A model generated the notes under the pieces. The model was not told the DNA's origin. It was given only the letters and a program-made list of their open reading frames with translations, and did not search any database. Shown piece after piece: positions 45,001 to 53,363 of a DNA stretch of 64,000 bases. Origin of the DNA: Plebeiibacterium sediminum (GTDB lineage: Bacteria; Bacteroidota; Bacteroidia; Bacteroidales; Marinilabiliaceae); assembly GCF_026013605.1 (NCBI RefSeq), contig NZ_JAPDPJ010000002.1:1-64000 (forward strand). Reading direction: 5' to 3'. The position numbers were made by a program, and so were the translations under genes. How positions within the stretch are numbered: position 1 is the first letter of the stretch; each line of letters begins with the position of its first letter.

Positions 45001-45237
45001 ATAAATGCCAGGAATGGCTCTAACAGCTTCCTCAATCCTTGAAGTAACTCCTTCCTCCATTTCAACAGGCGAAGCTCCGGGATAAAAAACCCTAACTCGT
45101 AAAATATGAGATTGTCGCTCGGGGAAAAACGACTTTTTCATAGAACTTAAACTCAATCCTCCAATTATGACAAAAATGAGCAGAATCAGATTTGCATAAA
45201 AGGGGAACTTTACAAAAACCTCAACAATCTTTCTCAT
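42058..45237 (-). CDS. RND-family efflux transporter permease
   Basis: A 1059-residue inner-membrane proton-driven efflux pump of the AcrB/MexB superfamily: one N-terminal helix, a large periplasmic loop (about 40-335), helices in the middle (about 340-540), a second periplasmic loop (about 560-860) and five further C-terminal helices. Recognisable segments are VFYPGASPVEMEEGVTSRIE, the transmembrane IGILVDDGIVIGENI with its proton-relay Asp pair (about 393-407), and VVALTGVIINDAVVFL (about 938-953). Exported substrate is unknown. It begins 3 bases after the adaptor gene; no TolC-type outer-membrane channel is nearby, so it must use one encoded elsewhere. Confidence 0.93.
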   Translation of the reverse strand: MRKIVEVFVKFPFYANLILLIFVIIGGLSLSSMKKSFFPERQSHILRVRVFYPGASPVEMEEGVTSRIEEAVRAIPGIYEINSVSSENSSSVTIEIEPKYDIDEALIEVKNAVDGISSLPSAAERPIVSKSRTTSPAANLLVTGDVDLLTLKSYAQQVEEDFLASGLMSQVSISGYPALEISVEASEVDMLRYGFTFDDLQNAISQNNQDVSGGQLRSDDEELLIRLRSRSADPDKIANIILRANSDGSVIRIRDIASVKIKFSEIPNKALENGNPLIRVNVMKLITEDLDDIDTYIRDYVEDFNKNNHGVELIYSRSFLELLHSRLDLLYYNGGQGLILVILILSLMLSMRLSLWVAWGIPASFLGMFIIVNAMGVTINMISLFGMILVIGILVDDGIVIGENIFQHFEKGKSPKRAAVDGVMEVIPAVVASVSTTIVAFSPLIFITGRMEFMFEMALIVIFSLAVSLFEAFLVLPAHIGNEKVLNQKALHIKPTGLKKYTEGFFKWLREYAYDRVLKLIVEWRYVVIGIPLAMMLITWGLLKGQQIKMTFFPRMEFDSFNINIAFTPGAGEKQTMDYLERFDSVVWVVNDELMEEFNDTIPIIENSILYLGSAFDGSESGAHAGNVYVSPRNSEETGISTYYIIEKIRKKIGAVNEAKKFTIGARGRFGDPISIGLLSRNIEELEKGKDFLMEKLHEYPQLKDIVTNNALGKQEVRLKLKQQAYMMGLNEASIARQVRQAFYGGQAQRLQVGRDELRIWVRYPPEGRQRIGQLEDMKIITYQGEYPLTELVDYELKRGPVNINRFNGKREIRVNADLVDPDASVTEINEAIFKEVIPQLKLNFPGITVESQGQQKESKRNMKDLMFLFPLAFLTIVFILMINFKSFQQPLIIILMIPISILGAIWGHGIHGKPLSILSLWGVVALTGVIINDAVVFLAKYNNLIEEGLKVKNAIIEAGKARLRPIILTTLTTSFGLYPLILETSFQAQFLIPMAISLVYGVAFGTLFILLFFPALIMILNDMRYFIRKKFKGNSVEREHVEIAWINAQTKIDNGDKK

Positions 45238-45240
45238 AAT

Positions 45241-46434
45241 TTACTTCGTTTTTGATTGATGGTTTAAATCCTTATCCTTTTGCTTATTCTCAGGTTGCTC
45301 TTCATCACTACCCAGTATACTTACAGGTGTATTTTCCTTGGCGTTAATCAACGGTTCAACCACAACGTTGTATCCCTCAGGAATACCTCTGAATATTAAA
45401 GAGTTTTCATTTAACTTAAGAACCTCAAGCTGTGTTTTTTTAAGCATTCCATCTTTAACTATAAAAGCCTCATTAAAATTAAATATGGCATTTCTAGGAA
45501 TCTCCATTGCTTGTTCAATCTCTTGCCCGGAGAATACAACTTTTTTGTAACCCCCAACAACAAGCTCATCTTCATTAAAGTCAGACACCAGAACAAAAAC
45601 ACTTCGGGACTGGGTATTGATATCAATAAATTTTGCTTTACGAACAACCGTTCCTTCCATAACAGAGACTTCATTTTCAGAAAACACCTGAACCTTATCT
45701 CCTATTTTAATCCATTTGCTATTTATATTTTTAACAGGAACTTCTATTTCCAGTTGATCTGTTCGAATCATCCTTGCCACTTGTGAACCTGTATTTGCAT
45801 AGGATCCAGCCTGATAACTTACATTAGTAAAAGCACCATTGAATGGAGCATATAAACTATGGCGCTTTAACTTCTTCTCATCCTGAAGAATGCCATAATA
45901 AGCACTTAAAAGATTTCGGCTGGCCAGAAAAACTTTAAACTGATCATTCTCATAAGAAGGAAGATCAGGTAAATCTTTATTAATATCAATTTCTCTAAAA
46001 AATTGAGTAAATTCAGAAATATAATCAGGATAATCTACATTGATATCAGGCAATAAGTTAGCTATGGTATTCAAGAACTCACTTTTGCGAGCCTTTAACG
46101 CTAATTCAACTTCATCCTTGTAAATAACAGCAAGTAATTGTCCTTTTTTAAATGAGGTTCCCTTTTTAAGTACGACACTTCCTTCCTCTATTTTTCCGGC
46201 AGCTTCCGCAATAAGAGCAACCTCATGACTTGACACTACTCTCCCCTTGGCTGCTAAAGGCGATACAATAGTTGAATACTCAACTACTTCAGTTTTTACA
46301 TATCGCTTTAATTCAACAGGAGGTTTTTTGGGTGATTCGGGTTTTAGCAATATAAACAAATAAGATAAACCAGCAGAACCTCCTAATAATACAATAAGAG
46401 CTACAATAATAAAGGTAGTTTTTTTTCTATTCAT
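45241..46434 (-). CDS. periplasmic adaptor subunit of RND efflux pump (HlyD family)
   Basis: A 397-residue membrane-fusion protein with an N-terminal anchor helix (about 8-28). Lipoyl-like halves surround a short hairpin (KGRVVSSHEVALIAEAAGKI near 58-78 and SLYAPFNGAFTNVSYQAGSY near 196-215), and a beta-barrel domain follows with VEVPVKNINSKWIKIGDKVQ-type strands. It links the RND permease to an outer-membrane channel. The C-terminus is a charged tail. It lies directly upstream of the permease with a 3-base gap, forming a two-gene operon. Confidence 0.9.
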   Translation of the reverse strand: MNRKKTTFIIVALIVLLGGSAGLSYLFILLKPESPKKPPVELKRYVKTEVVEYSTIVSPLAAKGRVVSSHEVALIAEAAGKIEEGSVVLKKGTSFKKGQLLAVIYKDEVELALKARKSEFLNTIANLLPDINVDYPDYISEFTQFFREIDINKDLPDLPSYENDQFKVFLASRNLLSAYYGILQDEKKLKRHSLYAPFNGAFTNVSYQAGSYANTGSQVARMIRTDQLEIEVPVKNINSKWIKIGDKVQVFSENEVSVMEGTVVRKAKFIDINTQSRSVFVLVSDFNEDELVVGGYKKVVFSGQEIEQAMEIPRNAIFNFNEAFIVKDGMLKKTQLEVLKLNENSLIFRGIPEGYNVVVEPLINAKENTPVSILGSDEEQPENKQKDKDLNHQSKTK

Positions 46435-46681
46435 GATTTTTCAGGTATGCAGTATAAGACTTTATCTTTCTTTGAATCAACAAATAAAATACGATTCAGT
46501 TGAAAGATAAGAAAATCCTAATAGATATACACCACCTAAATTTGAATATATTGAGTCTAAAAGTGAAGAAATTAACCTTACACCCCTATAATATTTAAGA
46601 TTTAATATAGGTTTAATAAATAAAACCGATATCACTTTCTGTTGGATAAAAACAATTTTGTGTACAAAAACGTCTGGATAC

Positions 46682-46708
46682 AAAAAAAGCTGGATAAACC
46701 AGCTTTTC
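46682..46708 (-). terminator. intrinsic terminator after the GNAT-like gene
   Basis: On the minus strand AAAGCTGG pairs with CCAGCTTT and seven T follow, 22 bases after the stop at 46731. The rest of the 46435-46730 gap holds the promoter region of the efflux operon; no gene is seen in it. Confidence 0.88.
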
Positions 46709-46730
46709 TAAATCACTTATATTGTTGTAA

Positions 46731-47852
46731 CTAAAAAGTCTTTTTATAACAACGTTTTCGTTTATGTTGTATATGATCAAATGATTTCCACATTTGAATG
46801 GCAACATGATTGTTTTCTAGCATACCGGTAGTTTCAACATACTTAACTCCATCACTATTAGCAGTATTCCACAATTCGTTCATTAAAAGTGATGTTAATC
46901 CTAATTTTTGTAACTCCGGACGTACACCAGTAAGCATCAAATCCATTTCTTTGGGTTTATCCAATGCATTTTTCAAATGCCACCAACCAAAGGGTAATAA
47001 TTTTCCATTAGCTTTCTGAAGCGCTTTTGATAACGAAGGCAGAGCCACAATAAAGCCAGCCAGCTGTTGATCTTTATCCAAAACAATTTTCACATATCTT
47101 GGATTTATTGAAGGGAAAAATTTGTCAATATAAAAGTTCACCAGATTGTCTGGTAATTTAAATGTTCCAAATAATCCTACAAAAGCATCATTAAAAACAT
47201 TAAAGATCATTTCCCTATATGGTTCCAGCTCGCTTCTGTTTTTAAAATTCTTTACAGTTAAACCATAACGTCTTTTAATCATATCAGCTACCTTAAATGC
47301 TTTTTCCGGTAATGCATCCGGGAAAGTTATTCTAAACTCTAGCCAGTCTATTTCTTTTTCGTATCCAAGCGATTCAAAATGTGTTTTATAGTACTCAAAA
47401 TGATAATCACTAGCCATACAAGGAAGATAATCATGACCTTCAATAAGTACACCGGAATGATCAAGGTTAGAAAAACCTAATGGTCCCATAACTCCAACCA
47501 TACCTTTCGACTTTAAGTAAGCTTCAGCAGCTTCAAAAAGCGCTTTAACAACTTCTGCGTCATCAATAAATTCAACTCTTGTTATACGCCCGATCTTCTC
47601 ACCAATCTTTTCAATCCAAAGATCATTAACAATAGCACCGATTCTTCCTACAACCTTTCCATCTTTATAGGCTAACCAAAACTTAGCTTCACAAAAATCA
47701 AAAGACGGATTTTTTTCAGGAGTAATTGAAGTTAACTCATCAGCCTTTAATGGTGGAACCCAATAAGCATTGTTTTTATATAATTGGTATGGTAATTCAA
47801 CAAACTTCTTCCTTTGTGCCTGATTTACTACCTCTTCGACTTGAACATTCAT
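46731..47852 (-). CDS. GNAT-fold hypothetical protein (373 aa)
   Basis: A cytoplasmic protein with two acetyltransferase-like regions: an N-terminal part with FVELPYQLYKNNAYWVPPL (about 17-35) and FWLAYKDGKVVGRIGAIVN (about 57-75), and a C-terminal part with GVRPELQKLGLTSLLMNELW (about 314-333), which is the acetyl-CoA-binding type of segment. The family is widespread in Bacteroidota as an uncharacterised N-acetyltransferase-like protein, and the substrate is unknown. It stands alone, with its own terminator. Confidence 0.8.
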   Translation of the reverse strand: MNVQVEEVVNQAQRKKFVELPYQLYKNNAYWVPPLKADELTSITPEKNPSFDFCEAKFWLAYKDGKVVGRIGAIVNDLWIEKIGEKIGRITRVEFIDDAEVVKALFEAAEAYLKSKGMVGVMGPLGFSNLDHSGVLIEGHDYLPCMASDYHFEYYKTHFESLGYEKEIDWLEFRITFPDALPEKAFKVADMIKRRYGLTVKNFKNRSELEPYREMIFNVFNDAFVGLFGTFKLPDNLVNFYIDKFFPSINPRYVKIVLDKDQQLAGFIVALPSLSKALQKANGKLLPFGWWHLKNALDKPKEMDLMLTGVRPELQKLGLTSLLMNELWNTANSDGVKYVETTGMLENNHVAIQMWKSFDHIQHKRKRCYKKTF

Positions 47853-48073
47853 GTTTTTTCAATTGGATTATGGCCACGAAAATAACTAAAAAAAATAAAC
47901 TAGTATAAACAATCTTTCTTACTCACTTCCCTTTTTCTTAAAATCTGACTAAATTATAAAACAGAACCTTTAATTCTGTATTAAATAATATGACTATGAG
48001 AAATGTTATTGTTTTAATGATAGATTAAAAAGAAATTTGATAGAACAGATATAAACTATAAACAAATTAAAAT

Positions 48074-48598
48074 ATGGGAAAAATTGGTATTTTTTATGGT
48101 CCAGAAAAAGGTAGTGTTGGTAAAGTTGCTGAATTAATTGCAAATATTTTTGGCGATGATCATGCTGATCTTATTCTTGTTAAGGACTGTGATGCAAAAA
48201 TTATAAACCAATACGACAAAATAATATTCGGTATATCTACAATTGGCACTTCCAATTGGGATTCTGAACATACAGACACTGATTGGGATGTATTTTTCAC
48301 TCATCTACCAGAAGTGGAATGGAAAAATAAAACCGTTGCTATTTATGGATTAGGAGATCATATTAATTATCCTGAGCATTTTGTTGATGCTATTGGTTGG
48401 TTATATGAAAAACTAAAACCGCTTAATGCAAATATTGTGGGCTTCTGCGATACAAACGAATATGATTTTAATGAATCAGAGGCAATCGTAGATGGAAAAT
48501 TTGCAGGGCTACCCCTTGATGAAGATTATGAAAGTGAAAAAACTGAAGAAAGATTAACTCAATGGATTAATATGCTTCAAAAAGAGAATGGTTATTAA
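48074..48598 (+). CDS. flavodoxin
   Basis: A 174-residue long-chain flavodoxin, a one-electron carrier with FMN. The phosphate loop is IFYGPEKGSVGKVAELIA (about 5-22), an unusual variant of the TGxT loop; the isoalloxazine loops are GISTIGTSNWDSEHTDTDW (about 55-73) and YGLGDHINYPEHFVDAIG (about 95-112). It would serve ferredoxin-linked metabolism when iron is scarce, fitting the 2-oxoacid oxidoreductase genes 2 kb downstream. It is monocistronic with a terminator. Confidence 0.92.
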   Translation: MGKIGIFYGPEKGSVGKVAELIANIFGDDHADLILVKDCDAKIINQYDKIIFGISTIGTSNWDSEHTDTDWDVFFTHLPEVEWKNKTVAIYGLGDHINYPEHFVDAIGWLYEKLKPLNANIVGFCDTNEYDFNESEAIVDGKFAGLPLDEDYESEKTEERLTQWINMLQKENGY

Positions 48599-48606
48599 TA
48601 TAAGAT

Positions 48607-48637
48607 AAGGATTCTATAATATTATAGAATCCTTTTT
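48607..48637 (+). terminator. intrinsic terminator after the flavodoxin gene
   Basis: AAGGATTCTATAAT pairs perfectly with ATTATAGAATCCTT and is followed by T, 8 bases after the stop codon. Confidence 0.9.
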
Positions 48638-48779
48638 ACTCTGATTATATATCCTACTTTAATAACGTTTAAAGTTGCCATCAATTTTACCTGAATAGAT
48701 AATGATTACATCGTAAACCCATCATTATTTCATGTTCATCTAGAATGGAATATTGTTTTTACCCTTAAAATCAAAAGTC

Positions 48780-50102
48780 ATGATGGACACCGAACATAAA
48801 ACTATAATAGACCCGGAAATTGTAAAATCTACACTCGAGCATAAAAACATTTCTGATCTGGGTCACTCAACAATTAGAGAAGTTGTTACCATTGTAAATG
48901 AGATTGAAGAAAGAACCGGAGAAAAATTTATCCGGATGGAAATGGGCGTTCCAAGTCTCCCTCCTTGTCCCATTGGTGTAGAAGCTGAGATTGAAGCACT
49001 CAAAAATGGAGTCGCATCAAAATACTCCATGCTCGAAGGAGTTCCAACTTTTAAATCCGAAGCCAGTCGTTTTGTTAAAGCTTTCATGAATATTGATGTT
49101 GATCCCGCAGGATGTATTCCTACAAACGGATCCATGCAAGGCAGCTACGCCTTATTTATGGGAGTATCTAAAATTTGGCCACAAAAAGATACCATATTAT
49201 TTATTGATCCTGGGTTCCCTGTGCAGAAAATCCAATTAGAGGTATTGGATATTAAGCATGAAACTTTTGATGTTTTTCATTATAGAGGAGAAAAATTAAA
49301 GGATAAGTTAGAAAGCTATCTTGCCAAAGGAAATATTTGTGCCATAGTTTATTCAAATCCTAATAATCCTACATGGATCTGTTTTCATGAGGACGAATTA
49401 GAAACCATAGGAAACCTTGCTAATCAATACGATACCATAGTTATTGAAGATTTGGCTTATTTCGGAATGGACTTCAGAACTGACATATCCATTCCCTACA
49501 AACCTCCATATCAACCAACCGTTGCCAGGTACACTGATAATTTTGCACTGTTAATATCTAGTTCTAAGGTATTTTCATATGCCGGACAACGTTTAGGAAC
49601 CCTCTGTATTTCCAATAAATTATTCAACTCTTATTTTGAATCGTTAAAAATAAGGTTTGGAAAAGCTAATTTTGGGCGTGTAATTGTAGGAAGATTATTA
49701 TATTCGCTCTCCGCTGGCGCAAGTCATTCTGCTCAATATGCAATTGCAGCAATGTACAAAGCCGCCTGCGACGGCAAATTCAACATCGTAAAAGAGGTAA
49801 AAGAATATGGCATTAGGGCCAGGTTAATGAAAGAATTGTTCGTAAAATATGGATTTTCCATCATTTACGATATGGACATTGACACACCCATTGCTGACGG
49901 GTTCTATTTTACAATAGGATATCCAGGGTTCACCGGAGGTGAATTGTTGGAAAGATTATTGTGTTATGGAATCAGTGCTATTGCACTAAAAAATACTGGC
50001 AGTGAAAAAGAAGGGTTAAGAGCTTGTGTTTCTCATACCGAGCAAAGCCGATTCCCTATTCTTGAGGAACGATTAAAGCTGTTCGCTCAAAGTCTTCATT
50101 AA
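48780..50102 (+). CDS. PLP-dependent aminotransferase (fold type I)
   Basis: A 440-residue class I/II aminotransferase. Motifs: MEMGVPSLPPCPIGVEAEIE (N-terminal), YSNPNNPTWICF (the Asn-Pro loop, about 199-210), IEDLAYFGMD with the pyridine-binding Asp (about 234-243), and the PLP lysine in ISSSKVFSYAGQRLG (about Lys264). The ATG at 48780 is preferred over an in-frame TTG at 48753. Specificity is unknown. It precedes the 2-oxoacid:ferredoxin oxidoreductase genes by 180 bases and could supply their 2-oxoacids from amino acids; that is inference. Confidence 0.88.
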   Translation: MMDTEHKTIIDPEIVKSTLEHKNISDLGHSTIREVVTIVNEIEERTGEKFIRMEMGVPSLPPCPIGVEAEIEALKNGVASKYSMLEGVPTFKSEASRFVKAFMNIDVDPAGCIPTNGSMQGSYALFMGVSKIWPQKDTILFIDPGFPVQKIQLEVLDIKHETFDVFHYRGEKLKDKLESYLAKGNICAIVYSNPNNPTWICFHEDELETIGNLANQYDTIVIEDLAYFGMDFRTDISIPYKPPYQPTVARYTDNFALLISSSKVFSYAGQRLGTLCISNKLFNSYFESLKIRFGKANFGRVIVGRLLYSLSAGASHSAQYAIAAMYKAACDGKFNIVKEVKEYGIRARLMKELFVKYGFSIIYDMDIDTPIADGFYFTIGYPGFTGGELLERLLCYGISAIALKNTGSEKEGLRACVSHTEQSRFPILEERLKLFAQSLH

Positions 50103-50285
50103 CTACCGTCGAAAAGAAAAAAAGTAGTAGTTCTTATTAAAATTTTATTTTTGCGAACACAAAGCATTGAGTTGTTTTTTTGTTCCAATGAGGTGTGATT
50201 TTTAACATAGTATTAATATGACCCTCATCATAAATAAAAATAGCTTATTTGTATAAATTGCGGTTAAAATTTAAAAATTTAAATT

Positions 50286-50519
50286 ATGGCAAAAGCTAAA
50301 GGAGCGATAGTTGTTGATATTGAAAAATGCAAAGGATGTAGTGTTTGTGTATCAGCATGTCCCGCTCAGGTAATTAACTTAGCAGCCGAAGTAAATGATA
50401 AAGGTTATCATTATGCTTACATGGAAAATCCTGACAATTGTATTGGCTGTGCAAATTGTGGTGTTGTATGTCCCGACACCTGTATTACTGTATATCGCGC
50501 TAAACCGGTAACGGCATAG
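50286..50519 (+). CDS. 2-oxoacid:ferredoxin oxidoreductase, ferredoxin-like (delta) subunit
   Basis: A 77-residue protein with two 4Fe-4S motifs, CKGCSVCVSACP (14-25) and CIGCANCGVVCP (about 52-63; the third Cys and the spacing fit the family). It passes electrons from the thiamine site to ferredoxin or flavodoxin. First of four co-directional genes for one enzyme. Confidence 0.92.
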   Translation: MAKAKGAIVVDIEKCKGCSVCVSACPAQVINLAAEVNDKGYHYAYMENPDNCIGCANCGVVCPDTCITVYRAKPVTA

Positions 50520-50590
50520 CAAAAATCAAGTAAAAAGTTTCTACTTGCTATTATAGGTAAGTAGCAAATAAGAAAATAAATTTTAGACAA

Positions 50591-51676
50591 ATGAGAGAAC
50601 TAAAATTAATGAAAGGAAATGAGGCCATTGCTGAAGCTGCCATCCGATGCGGAACTGACGGTTACTTCGGCTATCCTATTACTCCTCAAAGTGAAGTAAT
50701 GGAGACACTAATGGCTGAACAACCCTGGAAGACAACAGGAATGGTTGTTCTTCAAGCAGAAAGTGAGATTGCATCTATAAATATGGTATATGGAGGTGCC
50801 GGTTGTGGTAAAAAAGTAATGACCAGCTCCTCAAGCCCCGGAATTAGTTTAATGCAGGAAGGATTAACATATATTGCCGGAGCAGAACTCCCTTGTGTTG
50901 TAGTAAACGTGGTTAGAGGGGGCCCGGGACTAGGAACTATTCAACCTGCTCAGTCAGATTATTTCCAGGCTGTTAAAGGTGGTGGTCATGGTGATTATAA
51001 ATTAATTACGCTGGCTCCCGCTTCTGTACAAGAAATGGCAGACTTTGTTGAACTTGCTTTTGACCTGGCTTTTAAATACAGAAACCCAGCAATGATTCTA
51101 TCTGATGGTGTTATTGGACAAATGATGGAGAAAGTTGAGCTTAAACCTCAAAAACCAAGAATGACCGAAGAAGAAATCATTGAAAAATATGGAGATTGGG
51201 CAACCACTGGTAAAACAAGAAATCGTAACAGAAATATCATTACTTCAGTTGAGCTTTCTTCTGAAAACATGGAAAACTTCAACCATAAACTTCAGGCTAA
51301 ATACAAAAAAATGCAGGAAGAGGAAGTAAGATATGAATCCATTAACTGTGATGATGCTGAATATCTTTTAGTGGCTTATGGTTCAAGTGCTCGCATTTGT
51401 CAAAAAACAGTTGAATTAGCAAGAGCACAAGGTATTAAAGTAGGATTATTAAGACCAATTACATTATTTCCATTCCCTGAAAAGCCTATACATGAATTAG
51501 CCAAACAAACAAAAGGTATTTTGAGTGTTGAAATGAGTGCGGGTCAAATGGTTGAGGATGTAAAACTTTCAGTAAACGGTATTACTCCTGTTGAGCACTA
51601 TGGTCGCTTTGGAGGAATTATTCCTTCACCTGCTGAAGTTCTTGAAGCCCTTAAAAGTAATTTTTTAGAAGGATAA
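50591..51676 (+). CDS. vorB: 2-oxoacid:ferredoxin oxidoreductase alpha subunit (VorB-type)
   Basis: A 361-residue subunit holding the pyrimidine-binding and transketolase C-terminal-like domains. It starts with LMKGNEAIAEAAIRCGTDGYFGYPITPQSEVME (split family motif) and contains SSSPGISLMQEGLTYIAGAE and RGGPGLGTIQPAQSDYF. Close to the branched-chain (3-methyl-2-oxobutanoate) enzyme VorB; the related 2-oxoglutarate enzyme KorA cannot be ruled out from sequence alone. It is 71 bases after the ferredoxin-like gene and 3 bases before the beta subunit. Confidence 0.88.
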   Translation: MRELKLMKGNEAIAEAAIRCGTDGYFGYPITPQSEVMETLMAEQPWKTTGMVVLQAESEIASINMVYGGAGCGKKVMTSSSSPGISLMQEGLTYIAGAELPCVVVNVVRGGPGLGTIQPAQSDYFQAVKGGGHGDYKLITLAPASVQEMADFVELAFDLAFKYRNPAMILSDGVIGQMMEKVELKPQKPRMTEEEIIEKYGDWATTGKTRNRNRNIITSVELSSENMENFNHKLQAKYKKMQEEEVRYESINCDDAEYLLVAYGSSARICQKTVELARAQGIKVGLLRPITLFPFPEKPIHELAKQTKGILSVEMSAGQMVEDVKLSVNGITPVEHYGRFGGIIPSPAEVLEALKSNFLEG

Positions 51677-51679
51677 GCC

Positions 51680-52441
51680 ATGGATATTAAAGAAATTATA
51701 AAAGAAGAAAATATAGTATACAAAAAAACTTCTGTTCTTACCGACAAAGTAATGCACTATTGCCCGGGATGTACTCATGGTGTTGTGCACAAACTGGTTG
51801 CTGAAGTTATTGAAGAAATGGGTTTACAGGAAAAAACCATTGGTGTTTCACCGGTTGGTTGTTCTGTATTTTTATACGACTATATTGATATTGACTGGCA
51901 AGAAGCTGCTCACGGTAGAGCTCCTGCCCTTGCTACAGGTATCAAAAGATTGATGCCGGATAAAGTAGTATTTACTTATCAGGGAGATGGTGACCTTGCT
52001 GCTATTGGTACTGCTGAAACAATTCATGCCTGTAACAGAGACGAAAACATTGTAGTAATTTTCATCAACAATGGTATTTATGGTATGACAGGTGGCCAGA
52101 TGGCACCAACCACACTTCCGGGAATGAAAGCCTCAACTTGTCCTTTTGGTAGAGAACCTGGTCAGGATGGTCATCCTCTTAAAATTACAGAAATCGTTGC
52201 TCAATTGCCAGGAACTACTTTTGTAACTCGTCAGGCATGCCATACACCAGCTGCTGTACGAAAAACTAAAAAAGTACTTAAAAAGGCCTTTGAAAATCAA
52301 ATTAATAAAAGGGGGACTTCTTTTGTAGAGGTTGTTGCTACTTGTAATTCGGGATGGAAAATGTCTCCTGTAAAGGCGAACGAATGGATGGAAGAGAATA
52401 TGTTCCCATTTTATCCATTAGGCGATATAAAAGACATTTAA
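51680..52441 (+). CDS. 2-oxoacid:ferredoxin oxidoreductase beta subunit (thiamine diphosphate-binding)
   Basis: A 253-residue subunit with the thiamine diphosphate-binding domain. The cysteine motif MHYCPGCTHGVVHKLVAE is near the N-terminus, HGRAPALATGIKRLMPDKVV follows, and the Mg-thiamine motif is GDGDLAAIGTAETIHACNRD...INNGIYGMTGGQ (about 112-145). It decarboxylates the 2-oxoacid to form acyl-CoA together with the alpha subunit. It starts 3 bases after vorB. Confidence 0.92.
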   Translation: MDIKEIIKEENIVYKKTSVLTDKVMHYCPGCTHGVVHKLVAEVIEEMGLQEKTIGVSPVGCSVFLYDYIDIDWQEAAHGRAPALATGIKRLMPDKVVFTYQGDGDLAAIGTAETIHACNRDENIVVIFINNGIYGMTGGQMAPTTLPGMKASTCPFGREPGQDGHPLKITEIVAQLPGTTFVTRQACHTPAAVRKTKKVLKKAFENQINKRGTSFVEVVATCNSGWKMSPVKANEWMEENMFPFYPLGDIKDI

Positions 52442-52491
52442 AATAAATTACCTATTGGGTATAATATTTACTCAATGTTAAATAAAACAAA

Positions 52492-53037
52492 ATGACAGAA
52501 GAAATTATTATAGCCGGATTCGGAGGCCAAGGTGTACTTTCAATGGGTAAGATACTTGCATATTCAGGAGTAATGCAAGATTTGGAAGTGTCATGGATGC
52601 CTTCATATGGTCCTGAAATGAGAGGAGGAACTGCAAACGTTACTGTTATTTTAAGTGACGATAAAATTAGTTCTCCCGTTTTACATGAGTACGACACCGC
52701 GATTATTCTAAATCAGCAATCAATGGATAAGTTTGAGTCGCATGTTAAACCTGGCGGAATCTTAATCTATGATGGTAATGGAATAACTCATCACCCTACT
52801 AGAAAAGATATTACCATTTACCGAATTGATGCAACAGAAGAAGCTGCAAGAATGCGTTCTGCTAAAACATTTAATATGATCGTACTTGGAGGATATTTAA
52901 AAGTTAATCCAGTTGTTAAAATGGAAAATGTAATCAAAGGTCTTAAAAAATCCCTTCCTGAAAGACATCACCATTTAATACCTATGAACGAAAAAGCAAT
53001 TAACAGAGGTATGGAAATTATTAATAAGGTAGAATAA
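52492..53037 (+). CDS. 2-oxoacid:ferredoxin oxidoreductase gamma subunit
   Basis: A 181-residue gamma-type subunit that binds coenzyme A. The opening IIIAGFGGQGVLSMGKILAY and SWMPSYGPEMRGGTANVTV are diagnostic of the family. Fourth and last gene of the operon, 50 bases after the beta subunit and ahead of a strong terminator. The complete alpha, beta, gamma and delta set suggests a functional complex. Confidence 0.92.
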   Translation: MTEEIIIAGFGGQGVLSMGKILAYSGVMQDLEVSWMPSYGPEMRGGTANVTVILSDDKISSPVLHEYDTAIILNQQSMDKFESHVKPGGILIYDGNGITHHPTRKDITIYRIDATEEAARMRSAKTFNMIVLGGYLKVNPVVKMENVIKGLKKSLPERHHHLIPMNEKAINRGMEIINKVE

Positions 53038-53060
53038 ATTATCCCCTTTTATATTTAACA

Positions 53061-53094
53061 AAAGCGTATGGTATTAATCATACGCTTTTTTTTT
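53061..53094 (+). terminator. intrinsic terminator after the 2-oxoacid oxidoreductase operon
   Basis: AAAGCGTATG pairs with CATACGCTTT around an 8-base loop, followed by a long T run, 23 bases after the last stop. Confidence 0.93.
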
Positions 53095-53251
53095 ATTTAT
53101 GATATAACACTCTAATATCTGACTATCAATCTACAATAAAATCACACTACAAAAAGGTTTATATTTTCTTTATTTTTTTTCGCTTATACTATTGCAGAAA
53201 CAAATAATTTTACGATCTTTGCATCGCCTTAAGAAAAAGGAACTAAAGGAT

Positions 53252-53325
53252 GGTCTAGTAGCTCAGTTGGATAGAGCAACAGCCTTCTAAGCTGTGGGTC
53301 ACAGGTTCGAATCCTGTCTGGATCA
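53252..53325 (+). tRNA. tRNA-Arg (anticodon TCT), copy 1
   Basis: A 74-base cloverleaf. Acceptor GGTCTAG pairs with CTGGATC (two G-T pairs), the D arm is GCTC/GAGC, the anticodon loop CTTCTAA gives TCT for Arg (AGA), and the T arm is ACAGG-TTCGAAT-CCTGT. The discriminator is A and CCA is not encoded. A box like TTTGCATCGCC lies about 20-30 bases upstream, and the same upstream block is shared with copy 2. Confidence 0.93.
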
Positions 53326-53326
53326 C

Positions 53327-53363
53327 AAAAGCCTTACAATCATAAGATTGTAAGGCTTTTTTT
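53327..53363 (+). terminator. intrinsic terminator after tRNA-Arg copy 1
   Basis: AAAAGCCTTACAATC pairs perfectly with GATTGTAAGGCTTTT around ATAA and is followed by T. Confidence 0.93.

Noticed and set aside
46477-46807. Two overlapping open minus-strand frames upstream of the efflux adaptor
   Set aside because: They overlap the GNAT-like gene end and its terminator, have odd composition and no promoter; they are best seen as chance frames.
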